34,692 bases of DNA from JABCPE02 sp963506915 (lineage in GTDB: Bacteria; Bacteroidota; Bacteroidia; Flavobacteriales; Weeksellaceae). This document shows, in pieces, positions 14,225 to 21,187 of this stretch. The stretch spans positions 1 through 34,692 of the forward strand of contig CAUORE010000018.1 in the NCBI GenBank assembly GCA_963506915.1, written 5' to 3'. Both the position numbers and the translations under genes were made by a program. The notes under the pieces were generated by a model. The model was not told the origin of the DNA and searched no databases. It saw only the letters and a list, made by a program, of their open reading frames with translations. Position 1 is the first letter of the stretch. Each line of letters begins with the position of its first letter.

Positions 14225-15319
14225 TTAAATTATCTGAAACTCCACAGGAGCATCTATTTTAGGATATTTTTTATCACAAACAAATTTCTTGCCCGTGCAG
14301 TCTATCTCCTTCCAGCTCTTCTTTTTCCCAAGATCTCCCACTTCCGCTACATAAGGGACAAATTCTATCTCTTCACTCGCCTCGGTCTTAATTTCTTTAT
14401 ACTGGACAGCAACATCCAAAATACATTCAAAATCAGTATTTAACCTCACATTTCTATAGATGATATCATAATGAGATTCTTTATTTTCTGGAATTTCAAA
14501 ATAACTTTCATAGCCAGACACTTCTCCCTTCAAATTCCCTATCGCCTGCAACGCATAAAATAAAGCCTTCGTGTAAAACTCCCGCGTTTTTTCTCTTTTA
14601 TAATCATCAATAAAATGTCCTCCTTCAAATAAAACCACAGGAATTCCTGCTTTCATAAAATTATCTCCCGAAGATGTAGGGTAAAAAGTATCCGTATAAC
14701 GCCCTATATTATTAGGAATTTCAGATTTTAATTGTTGATAAATCTCGGCAATCACAGCCATACTTTTCTTTCTATTTTCTGTCAAATTCCTATCAACATC
14801 CTCCGAAGGCGAAAGGAATGAAAGCGTGGCAGGATTCTCTAAATCAGTACTAAAAATAGTCCTCTGCTCATGCAGGTTTAGGGCATAATCATATTTTTTA
14901 GAGAAAGCCTGTTTTTTCAAAATTTTCATCTCTATGCTGGACTCTTTTAGAAAATCTCTATTGACGTCTATTTCTAAAATATTTCTCCTTGTCCAAATCT
15001 CTGAGCCATCAGGATTGAGCATAAAAATAAAATCCAAACGAATTTTATCCCAAAAATCAGGCGCTGGATTTTTTTCTAACGAAGTCAATAAATCCAGCAT
15101 CGCCAAAGTTGCATTGCTTTCATTTCCGTGCATCTGTGACCAAGCCAGTACAGAAATATTTCCTTTTCCTTTAGAAAAAAGATAAATAGGTTTCCCTAAA
15201 GTTGATTTTCCTATTTCCTGAATTTCCGTGTCATAATTCTCTTCTAAGTATAAAAACAATTTTTTAGGAGAAATATAACGATTTTGGAAGTTTACATTTT
15301 TAAAATATTTAAACAACAT
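14225..15319 (-). CDS. M14 family zinc carboxypeptidase-like protein
   Basis: The 364-residue protein carries the M14 zinc motif as HGNE (His64 and Glu67, the HxxE signature), then FMLNPDGSEIWTRRN and ILEIDVNRDF, the substrate-binding NPDGxxxxxRxN and NRDF segments, and a later ALNLHEQR that supplies the second zinc His. A Glu in the FEGGHF region is the likely general base. There is no evident signal peptide, so it may act in the cytoplasm on small peptides or murein fragments, as for DUF2817-like members. It is the first gene of a two-gene leftward unit. Its upstream region carries two of the TTTACA-NN-TGTAAA-like dyads (15364-15397). Confidence 0.82.
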   Translation of the reverse strand: MLFKYFKNVNFQNRYISPKKLFLYLEENYDTEIQEIGKSTLGKPIYLFSKGKGNISVLAWSQMHGNESNATLAMLDLLTSLEKNPAPDFWDKIRLDFIFMLNPDGSEIWTRRNILEIDVNRDFLKESSIEMKILKKQAFSKKYDYALNLHEQRTIFSTDLENPATLSFLSPSEDVDRNLTENRKKSMAVIAEIYQQLKSEIPNNIGRYTDTFYPTSSGDNFMKAGIPVVLFEGGHFIDDYKREKTREFYTKALFYALQAIGNLKGEVSGYESYFEIPENKESHYDIIYRNVRLNTDFECILDVAVQYKEIKTEASEEIEFVPYVAEVGDLGKKKSWKEIDCTGKKFVCDKKYPKIDAPVEFQII

Positions 15320-15343
15320 ATTTTGTTACCTTGAAAATTTCTG

Positions 15344-15351
15344 CAAAAATA
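15344..15351 (-). promoter_or_regulatory. -7 box for the M14 peptidase-PPTase unit
   Basis: The minus strand reads TATTTTTG 24 nt before the M14 ATG. Two dyads (15364-15377 and 15378-15397) cover the region where the -33 element would be. Confidence 0.5.
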
Positions 15352-15363
15352 CAATAATTTTAC

Positions 15364-15397
15364 TTTACAAATGTACATACAAATACAAGTATTTGTA
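15364..15397. promoter_or_regulatory. Two adjacent operator-like dyads upstream of the M14 gene
   Basis: TTTACAAATGTACA (15364-15377) is followed at once by TACAAATACAAGTATTTGTA (15378-15397), the second a perfect 9-bp inverted repeat with a 2-nt centre. The first fits TTTACA-NN-TGTAAA with one mismatch. They lie at the -33 position of the leftward M14 promoter and about 270 nt upstream of terC. Confidence 0.6.
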
Positions 15398-15557
15398 ATC
15401 CACTTCTGTCAATTTGTCAGTATATAAAATTGTTAATTGCATTTCATTTAATTAGATTTTATTATTAATTAAAAATCAGACCTTTATAGATTTTATATAA
15501 TGTTATTTTTAACTTTAGTTTAATTGTGGAAACCTGTATTTTTCGATGTTTTTGAAT

Positions 15558-15619
15558 AAAACATTTGTAAAACTTGTATATTCACTTTTGTGCTAAAATC
15601 TACTGTTTACATTTGTTAT
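15558..15619. promoter_or_regulatory. Two operator-like dyads upstream of terC
   Basis: AAAACATTTGTAAA (15558-15571) and TTTACATTTGTTAT (15606-15619) each have one perfect half of the TTTACA-NN-TGTAAA pattern and one degraded half. The second ends 2 nt before the TTG of the proposed terC -33 element, so a bound repressor would block the promoter. Confidence 0.5.
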
Positions 15620-15620
15620 C

Positions 15621-15648
15621 TTGAATCATTTTTTATTCAATATATTTG
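15621..15648 (+). promoter_or_regulatory. Promoter of terC
   Basis: TTG at 15621-15623 and TATATTTG at 15641-15648 are separated by 17 nt; transcription would begin near 15653, giving a leader of about 15 nt. It supports the start at 15668, since the longer open frame (from 15590) would begin upstream of the promoter. Confidence 0.55.
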
Positions 15649-15667
15649 CGAAATAAACTTTACAACA

Positions 15668-16711
15668 ATGTCAAACGAGATTATATTTTTAATAAGTTTT
15701 TTATTATTTATTGGACTAATATTAGCACTAGATTTAGGTGTTTTTACTAAAAAAACAGGAAACATCAGCTTGAAGCAAGCTGGAATTATGAGTTTTTTCA
15801 TGATATTTATTTCTGTAGTTTTTTATTTTACATTGGTCAGCTATGGTCACCTACTCCACGGCATCGACAGCATGGAAAAACTCCAATACATTATAAATAA
15901 GAACTCTCATCCAGTGGATGTGATTCCTAATAATCTAGAACATAGTATTCAGCTGTATAATATGAATTTAGGGCTTGAATACATGACAGGATACATCGTG
16001 GAAAAAGCCCTTTCTGTGGATAATATTTTTGTAATTGTTCTTATATTCACTGCCTTTAATGTAGAAAAGGAGAACTATCACAGGGTTTTATTTTGGGGAG
16101 TTTTAGGGGCTATTGTGATGCGTTTTATTTTCATTTTCATAGGAGCAGCCCTGATTACTAAGTTTAGCTGGATTATGTATATTTTTGGAGGTTTCCTTAT
16201 TTTCACAGGTGCAAAAATGTTTATGCCAGAGGATGAGGAGAAAATAGACACTGAAAACCACCCTGTCGTAAAGTTTGCAAATAGATTTTTCAAGGTTCAT
16301 AACCAATTTGTAGACAATAAATTTTTTATAACAATAGAGGGTGTAAGAAAAATAACTCCACTATTTCTTGTTTTGATCATTATAGAATTTACAGATCTTA
16401 TCTTTGCAGTGGATTCCATTCCAGCTATTTTCTCAGTGACCAAAGATCCATATATCGTATTTTTCTCCAATATTTTTGCCATCTTTGGACTTCGTTCTAT
16501 GTTCTTTTTACTGGCAGGAATTATTGATAAGTTTAAATATCTGAAAATTGGATTGGCATTTTTATTAGTTTTCATTGGACTGAAAATGATTTTACATTCG
16601 TACTTAAACGAATGGGGATTCACCACATCTCATTCTTTGATGATAATTTTAGGAATTTTGAGTGTAAGTATTTTCGCATCATTATTAGTTCCAGATAAAA
16701 AATCAAAATAA
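15668..16711 (+). CDS. TerC family integral membrane protein
   Basis: From ATG 15668 the product has 347 residues and about nine membrane helices. Landmarks are LALDLGVFTKKTG near the N-terminus, EKALSVDNIFVIVLIF near residue 110, and EFTDLIFAVDSIPAIFSVTK near 240 followed by FGLRSMFFLLAG; the acidic residues within helices are typical of TerC/Alx. Family members export or buffer metal ions, notably Mn2+, or take part in tellurite resistance. A break at about 190-225 holds a hydrophilic loop (MPEDEEKIDTENHP). No other ter genes are near. Dyads lie upstream of it and an XRE regulator follows, so the two may form one regulatory circuit. No manganese riboswitch is recognisable. Confidence 0.9.
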   Translation: MSNEIIFLISFLLFIGLILALDLGVFTKKTGNISLKQAGIMSFFMIFISVVFYFTLVSYGHLLHGIDSMEKLQYIINKNSHPVDVIPNNLEHSIQLYNMNLGLEYMTGYIVEKALSVDNIFVIVLIFTAFNVEKENYHRVLFWGVLGAIVMRFIFIFIGAALITKFSWIMYIFGGFLIFTGAKMFMPEDEEKIDTENHPVVKFANRFFKVHNQFVDNKFFITIEGVRKITPLFLVLIIIEFTDLIFAVDSIPAIFSVTKDPYIVFFSNIFAIFGLRSMFFLLAGIIDKFKYLKIGLAFLLVFIGLKMILHSYLNEWGFTTSHSLMIILGILSVSIFASLLVPDKKSK

Positions 16712-16726
16712 ATTCTAAAAAATATT

Positions 16727-16859
16727 TTTACAAATAAATAGTTCATAATTTGTTAACAATGAATGGTTTATAAAACTATTTACAAATATAACAAAAATAA
16801 AAATTAAATAATTTACAAATGTTTTTACAAGTGTAAAATATATTTTTTACATTTGTATA
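16727..16859. promoter_or_regulatory. Cluster of operator-like dyads upstream of the XRE regulator
   Basis: The best site is TTTTACA-AG-TGTAAAA (16823-16838), a perfect 7-bp inverted repeat with 2-nt centre. TTTACAAATGTTTT (16812-16825) overlaps its edge, and TTTACATTTGTATA (16846-16859) covers the TACATTTG promoter box and reaches the ATG. Half sites TTTACAAA occur at 16727 and 16779. The arrangement is that expected for autorepression by the gene that follows. Confidence 0.6.
16848..16855 (+). promoter_or_regulatory. -7 box TACATTTG of the XRE regulator
   Basis: TACATTTG ends 3 nt before the ATG at 16859, so transcription would start at or within a few bases of the start codon, predicting a leaderless mRNA. 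It overlaps an operator-like dyad. Confidence 0.45.
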
Positions 16860-17380
16860 TGGATTTAAACAGTCGCGTTCAAAAAATTATCAATTATTCT
16901 GAATTATCCTCTTCTGAATTTGCAGATGAAATAGGAGTTCAGCGATCTAATATTTCTCATGTTCTTTCTGGAAGGAACAAACCTTCTCTTGATTTTCTAA
17001 TGAAAATAAAAGATAGGTTTCCTGAAATACAGTGGGAATGGCTCATTGAAGGAAAAGGCTCAATGGTTTTTTCTGAAGATGAAGCAGCCTCTACTCCTTC
17101 TTCCTATTCATTAGAGGAAAGTAAAATAAATGATGATGAACCTATAATTACAGGGCTTTTCTCTATTCCATCTCAAGAAATGGATGAAAACACAAAACAA
17201 GAAGAAGAGAAATCTGAAATTTCGGAACCAATACAATATAATAATATAGTAGAAAATACTCCTGAAATTTCAGAAAACAAAAATATTTCAGAAGTAGAAA
17301 CTCCTATTGAAAAAAGCAACAACATAAAAAAAATCGTTTTCTTTTATGAAAATGGGAAATTTGAGGTTTTTGAGCCATAA
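16859..17380 (+). CDS. XRE family transcriptional regulator
   Basis: A 173-residue protein with an N-terminal helix-turn-helix of the XRE/lambda Cro type at about residues 4-62: LSSSEFADEIGVQRSNISHV holds the first and recognition helices, followed by LSGRNKPSLDFLMKI and IQWEWLIEGKGSM. The remaining 110 residues are acidic, Ser/Glu/Asn-rich and low in complexity, probably disordered, ending in KKIVFFYENGKFEVFEP, which recurs as the tail of similar Flavobacteriia regulators. There is no peptidase or ligand domain. The dyads in front of it and of terC make it a candidate repressor of both. The start is ATG 16859; a TTG 6 nt upstream is inside the promoter. Confidence 0.85.
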   Translation: MDLNSRVQKIINYSELSSSEFADEIGVQRSNISHVLSGRNKPSLDFLMKIKDRFPEIQWEWLIEGKGSMVFSEDEAASTPSSYSLEESKINDDEPIITGLFSIPSQEMDENTKQEEEKSEISEPIQYNNIVENTPEISENKNISEVETPIEKSNNIKKIVFFYENGKFEVFEP

Positions 17381-17395
17381 TTTTTGCTAACAATA

Positions 17396-17426
17396 TTTGG
17401 CTATATTATTTTTTTTATTAAATTTG
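17396..17426 (+). promoter_or_regulatory. Promoter of rplS
   Basis: TTTG at 17396-17399 and TAAATTTG at 17419-17426 are separated by 19 nt, a very good match to the Bacteroidota consensus. Transcription would begin near 17431, at the base of the structured leader. Confidence 0.75.
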
Positions 17427-17432
17427 CACCTT

Positions 17433-17472
17433 GTTAATCAACCTCTGACGAGAGCCGTGTATGTTGTTTAAC
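17433..17472 (+). promoter_or_regulatory. Structured L19 mRNA leader
   Basis: GTTAATCAAC (17433-17442) pairs with GTTGTTTAAC (17463-17472) at nine of ten positions, the exception being a T-T mismatch. Inside, CTCT-GACG-AGAG (17443-17454) forms a 4-bp stem with a 4-nt loop, then CCGTGTAT is single-stranded. The whole lies within the predicted 69-nt leader between the promoter and the L19 ATG. Ribosomal-protein leaders bound by their own protein have been described for L19 in Flavobacteria, as far as I recall; whether this one belongs to that family was not checked. Confidence 0.6.
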
Positions 17473-17499
17473 TTTAAACCTTTTATTTATTTATAAAAA

Positions 17500-17847
17500 A
17501 TGGATTTAATTAAGTATGTTCAGGACAAGTACATTACAAAAAAAGAGTTTCCTGAATTCAAAGCTGGTGATTCTATCACTGTTTATTATGAAATCAAAGA
17601 AGGACAGAAAACAAGAACTCAGTTCTTCAAAGGAGTTGTTATTCAGTTAAGAGGAACTGGAGCTACTAAAACCTTCACTATCAGAAAAATGAGTGGTGAT
17701 GTAGGTGTAGAAAGAGTGTTCCCTATCAACATGCCTGCTCTACAAAAAATAGAAGTTGATAAGAGAGGTAAAGTTAGAAGAGCTAGAATCTACTACTTCA
17801 GAAGCCTTAGAGGTAAAAAAGCAAGAATCAAAGGTAGAGGTTTCTAA
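17500..17847 (+). CDS. rplS: 50S ribosomal protein L19
   Basis: The 115-residue product is the ordinary length for L19, which sits at the interface with the 30S subunit. The family is seen from FPEFKAGDSITVYYEI, RTQFFKGVVIQLRGTG, TFTIRKMSGDVGVERVFPI and RRARIYYFRSLRGKKARIKG. It is basic and Lys/Arg-rich. It stands alone here, not with rpsP, rimM and trmD as in E. coli, and has its own strong promoter and a structured leader, so it is likely regulated by itself at the RNA level. Confidence 0.97.
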   Translation: MDLIKYVQDKYITKKEFPEFKAGDSITVYYEIKEGQKTRTQFFKGVVIQLRGTGATKTFTIRKMSGDVGVERVFPINMPALQKIEVDKRGKVRRARIYYFRSLRGKKARIKGRGF

Positions 17848-17867
17848 TCTAAACCTTAGACATAATA

Positions 17868-17897
17868 AAAAAGCCCATGAAATTCATGGGTTTTTTT
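17868..17897. terminator. Bidirectional terminator between rplS and phoH
   Basis: CCCATGA (17874-17880) pairs with TCATGGG (17884-17890) around a 3-nt loop, flanked by six A on the left and seven T on the right. It overlaps the last bases of phoH. Confidence 0.85.
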
Positions 17898-18843
17898 ATT
17901 TCTTTTCACTTTGGTTATACGCCAAAATAATTTTTTTCACAATAGGATGCCTTACCACATCGGACTCATTCAGGTGTATAAACCCTATTTCTTCCACATT
18001 TTGGAGGATTTTCATAGCTTCCTGTAATCCAGACTGCTGATTTTTAGGCAAATCTATCTGGCTAGGGTCTCCAGTAATGATAAATTTAGCATTCATTCCC
18101 ATTCTTGTAAGAAACATTTTCATCTGCGAATGAGTTGTATTTTGGGCTTCATCTAAAATTACAAAAGCATCATCCAAGGTTCTCCCTCTCATAAAAGCAA
18201 GCGGCGCCACTTCTATGACTCTTTTTTCTATAAAATTTTCCAATCTTTCATGTGGAATCATATCACGAAGCGCATCATATAACGGTTGTAAATATGGATC
18301 CAGTTTTTCCTTCAAATCCCCTGGAAGAAATCCTAAGCTCTCTCCTGCCTCCACGGCTGGCCTTGTGAGGATAATGCGTTTTACATTTTTTTCTTTAAGA
18401 GCTTTTACCGCCAGAGCTACACTTGTGTAAGTTTTCCCTGTTCCCGCAGGACCAATAGCAAAAACCATATCCTTTTTTTCAGATTCCTTGACTAATTTTT
18501 TCAGATTAGTCGTTTTTGCCTTTATTATTTTTCCATTAACGCCTTTTACAATGATGTCTTGGTCGAAAATCAGCTGTTTTTCAGTTTCATCTTTTATACT
18601 CAAAATATTTTCTACATCTTTCAGCTCTATTGTATGATGATTCTGAATAAATTTAACAATATCATCCAGTTTTTGCTCTAAAATATCCAATGCCTGCTGA
18701 TTTCCAGCCGCAAAAATATAACAGTCACGACCTGTAATTTTTAGGGTCGGGAATGTAGATTTTATCAAGTTAAAATATTGATTTTGAACACCATAGAAAG
18801 TTTTGATATCAATATCTTTTATTTCATAATTTAATTCAAACAT
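17896..18843 (-). CDS. PhoH family ATPase
   Basis: The 315-residue cytoplasmic protein has an N-terminal KH-like region (about 1-100, FPTLKITGRDCYIFAAG) and a P-loop ATPase: Walker A is GPAGTGKTYT at 131-140, RPAVEAGESLGFLPGDLKEK follows, Walker B is AFVILDEAQN near residue 232, and the sensor segment is GDPSQIDLP. PhoH2-like proteins bind RNA and may act as helicase or ribosome-associated factors; the phosphate-starvation link in E. coli is not general. It shares a short promoter region with the divergent SAM hydrolase, with its own -7 box at 18877-18884. No ybeY or lnt gene is beside it. Confidence 0.92.
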   Translation of the reverse strand: MFELNYEIKDIDIKTFYGVQNQYFNLIKSTFPTLKITGRDCYIFAAGNQQALDILEQKLDDIVKFIQNHHTIELKDVENILSIKDETEKQLIFDQDIIVKGVNGKIIKAKTTNLKKLVKESEKKDMVFAIGPAGTGKTYTSVALAVKALKEKNVKRIILTRPAVEAGESLGFLPGDLKEKLDPYLQPLYDALRDMIPHERLENFIEKRVIEVAPLAFMRGRTLDDAFVILDEAQNTTHSQMKMFLTRMGMNAKFIITGDPSQIDLPKNQQSGLQEAMKILQNVEEIGFIHLNESDVVRHPIVKKIILAYNQSEKK

Positions 18844-18876
18844 TTATTTTATTAAAAATTTATTGTTTTAAATATC

Positions 18877-18897
18877 CAAAAATAAGCAATATCTTTG
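18877..18897. promoter_or_regulatory. Facing promoters of phoH and the SAM hydrolase
   Basis: The minus strand reads TATTTTTG at 18877-18884 for phoH and the plus strand TATCTTTG at 18890-18897 for the SAM hydrolase. The two -7 boxes are 5 bp apart, so polymerase cannot sit on both at once. Confidence 0.5.
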
Positions 18898-18915
18898 TAA
18901 AATAGAAAAAATACG

Positions 18916-19740
18916 ATGTCGATTATTACACTCACTACAGATTTAGGAACAAAAGACCACAAAGTTGCAAGCATTAAAGGAAGTATTCTCAGTTTGGAGA
19001 AGAATGTTCCTATTGTAGATATTACGCATCATATTGAGCCTCACGACATTATACAGACTGCATATATTGTCAGAAACTCCTATTCACATTTTCCGAAAGG
19101 GAGCATCCATATGATCGCAGTGGATTGTTTTTATCATAAAGATAGAAAATTTTTAGTTTTAGAAGCCAACGGACATTATTTCATAATGCCTGATAATGGA
19201 CTTTTCAGCTTAATTTTTCCAGAGATTAAACCTGAAAAAATTTATGAAATTTCTCACAACGCATCTGATGATCATAGAATATTCACACCCATAGATATTT
19301 TTGTGCCTGTGGCTGTACATTTGTACAAAGGAAATGACACCAAACTTATAGGAAAGCAAATCAAAAGTATAAAAGAAGTGGTTTTCCCAAAACCTAACTA
19401 CAATGAAGCCCAAAAAATGATTGCAGGAGAAATCGTCTATATCGACCATTTTGGGAATGCTGTTTCTAATATTAGCAAGGAAATTTTTGAAAAGCATCTT
19501 TCTGGAAACCAAAATTTTACAATAAAATTTAGGGAATGTTCGATGAAAAATATCGTTAAAAAACACACTGATATTATCACAGATTGGGAAAAGGAAAATC
19601 TTTTCTTGGCAAAAGAATTGGCTTTATTCAACGAGGCTGACTTGCTGGAAATCGCTATGTACAAAGGAAGTAAGACCAACGGAGCTGCTCCTCTGATGGG
19701 ACTAAATATCGGCGAAAAAATCTATGTAGAATTTAGCTGA
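18916..19740 (+). CDS. S-adenosyl-L-methionine hydrolase (adenosine-forming), DUF62
   Basis: The 274-residue protein belongs to the SAM hydroxide adenosyltransferase family, which uses water to split SAM into adenosine and methionine; fluorinase and chlorinase are relatives. Landmarks are ITLTTDLGTKDHKVASIKG at the N-terminus with the Asp of TTDLG at the ribose, PDNGLFSLIF near residue 95, a HRIFTPIDIF segment, and in the C-terminal domain YIDHFGNAVSNI. The conserved Asp-Arg-His side-chain triad cannot be fully placed by eye. Function in physiology is not known. It ends 2 bp from the converging DUF1599 gene with no terminator between. Confidence 0.88.
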   Translation: MSIITLTTDLGTKDHKVASIKGSILSLEKNVPIVDITHHIEPHDIIQTAYIVRNSYSHFPKGSIHMIAVDCFYHKDRKFLVLEANGHYFIMPDNGLFSLIFPEIKPEKIYEISHNASDDHRIFTPIDIFVPVAVHLYKGNDTKLIGKQIKSIKEVVFPKPNYNEAQKMIAGEIVYIDHFGNAVSNISKEIFEKHLSGNQNFTIKFRECSMKNIVKKHTDIITDWEKENLFLAKELALFNEADLLEIAMYKGSKTNGAAPLMGLNIGEKIYVEFS

Positions 19741-19742
19741 TT

Positions 19743-20285
19743 CTATTTTTCGGATAATTTTATAAGGCAGAAAACTGCGTAATTCAGCATATCAAAATAG
19801 TTGGCTTCTAGGCCTTCAGATACTAATGTTTTGCCTTCATTGTCCTCTATCTGCTTGGTTCTCAATATTTTTTGATAAATCAAATCAGTCATTGAGCTAA
19901 TTCTCATATCGCGCCAAACTTCGCCATAATCGTGATTTTTCTTCTCCATCAGGTCTCTTGCTTTTTGGATAAAATCATCATAAAGCGCCATAATTTCGGC
20001 TTTATCCTCCTTGCCTAAAACCTCTGAAACTCCCCTATCCAGCTGGATAAGAGCGATAACGGAATAATTCACAATCGCTATAAATCCCTCCTCTTCATCT
20101 TCGTCTATCATCTTTTTGTCGGTCATTTGCAGAGTTCGGATTCTATTAACTTTGATGTAAATTTGGTCTGTCACCGAACTGGGACGCAGCACCCGCCACG
20201 CAGCTCCATAATCTGCTAATTTCTTCTCAAAAAGATTTCTACAAGTTTTAGAAACTTCATTATATTGATTTATAGTATGTTGCAT
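19743..20285 (-). CDS. DUF1599 protein with an internal duplication
   Basis: From ATG 20285 the product has 180 residues; a longer frame starting at 20351 would begin upstream of the promoter box. Two copies of the same module are visible: ADYGAAWRVLRPSSVTDQIY early on and HDYGEVWRDMRISSMTDLIY in the second half, both followed by an Arg/Lys/Gln segment and an Asn-Tyr helix (IVNYSVIALIQL, MLNYAVFCLIKL). The family is nucleotide-modifying or DNA-thymine-like in Pfam naming, but its role is not established. It diverges from folP across 47 bp. Confidence 0.8.
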   Translation of the reverse strand: MQHTINQYNEVSKTCRNLFEKKLADYGAAWRVLRPSSVTDQIYIKVNRIRTLQMTDKKMIDEDEEEGFIAIVNYSVIALIQLDRGVSEVLGKEDKAEIMALYDDFIQKARDLMEKKNHDYGEVWRDMRISSMTDLIYQKILRTKQIEDNEGKTLVSEGLEANYFDMLNYAVFCLIKLSEK

Positions 20286-20303
20286 TTTAATAAAATATTC
20301 GCC

Positions 20304-20328
20304 CAAAGATAAGAAATTATTATTTTTG
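20304..20328. promoter_or_regulatory. Facing promoters of DUF1599 and folP
   Basis: The minus-strand TATCTTTG (20304-20311) serves the DUF1599 gene and the plus-strand TATTTTTG (20321-20328) serves folP. The folP box ends 4 nt before its ATG, suggesting a leaderless folP mRNA. Confidence 0.5.
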
Positions 20329-20332
20329 TAGT

Positions 20333-21169
20333 ATGAAAAATTTAGAGTCATTTTCTATCAATTGCCGTGGAGTTCTTTTGGATTTGACAATTCCAAAAAT
20401 CATGGGAATTCTCAATCTGACACCAGACAGCTTCTCTGATGGAGGAAAATTTAATGATGAAGTTTCAGCTTTAAAACAAACCGAAAAAATGCTTTCCGAA
20501 GGAGCTTCTATCATAGATATAGGCGCACAATCTACCCGCCAGAACGCTACATTTCTCACTGCAAATGAGGAAATTAGCCGACTGGGAAAAATCATTTCAG
20601 GCATCAAAAAGGAATTTCCTCAGGCGTTGATTTCACTGGATACTTTTCATAGCGAGGCTGCCTATTTTGGGTACAATGAGGGCATTGACATCATCAATGA
20701 TATTTCTGGCGGGCAATACGACCTTAATATGTTCCCTACAGCGGCTAAAACCCAGCTGCCATACATCCTAACGCATGGCAATTCCACCTATGAAACCATG
20801 CACGAAAAGGAAGATTATCAAGATATTATACTCGCTCTAAATCAATTCTTTTCCAAAAAAACAGCGGAATTATTGGATTTAGGCGTGAAGGACATTATCC
20901 TTGACCCTGGTTTTGGTTTTGGGAAAACTATTGAAAATCAAAATCAAATGGTGGAAGAACTGGAACATATTTCCTTCGGAAAATATCCTATTTTAGTGGG
21001 AATTTCGCGGAAATCCTTTATTTATAAACCTCTTGGGAAATTGCCTCATGACATCAACGAAGAAACCCAGCAGCTCCATCTAAAAATGCTGAAAAAAGGA
21101 GCTAAAATCCTGCGTGTTCATGATGTTGCAGAGGCACAGCGAACCCTTCAAAACTTTTTATCATTGTAA
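20333..21169 (+). CDS. folP: Dihydropteroate synthase
   Basis: The 278-residue TIM-barrel enzyme joins p-aminobenzoate and dihydropterin pyrophosphate in folate synthesis and is the sulfonamide target. The signature IMGILNLTPDSFSDGGKF begins at residue 22, followed by IIDIGAQSTRQ, LISLDTFHSEAA, NDISGGQYD and ILDPGFGFGKT, and the pterin-binding ILVGISRKSFIYK. The length is normal. The start is the ATG 4 nt after the TATTTTTG box. It lies 18 nt upstream of kbl and the two are probably cotranscribed. No other folate gene is in the window. Confidence 0.95.
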   Translation: MKNLESFSINCRGVLLDLTIPKIMGILNLTPDSFSDGGKFNDEVSALKQTEKMLSEGASIIDIGAQSTRQNATFLTANEEISRLGKIISGIKKEFPQALISLDTFHSEAAYFGYNEGIDIINDISGGQYDLNMFPTAAKTQLPYILTHGNSTYETMHEKEDYQDIILALNQFFSKKTAELLDLGVKDIILDPGFGFGKTIENQNQMVEELEHISFGKYPILVGISRKSFIYKPLGKLPHDINEETQQLHLKMLKKGAKILRVHDVAEAQRTLQNFLSL

Positions 21170-21187
21170 TTTATAAAAAATATAGAT

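Noticed and set aside
15398..15667. Manganese riboswitch (yybP-ykoY type) before terC
   Set aside because: TerC genes are often under this riboswitch in other bacteria, but the leader from the proposed promoter is only about 15 nt and the upstream spacer lacks any matching paired region.
15364..16859. BlaI/MecI-type operators (TACA/TGTA dyads)
   Set aside because: The core resembles operators of that repressor family, but no BlaI/MecI-like repressor or beta-lactamase gene is present, while an XRE regulator with dyads on its own promoter is.
19314..19327. TGTACATTTGTACA inside the SAM hydrolase gene as another dyad
   Set aside because: It is within codons (Val-His-Leu-Tyr-Lys) and far from any promoter, so it is more likely a codon-driven coincidence.
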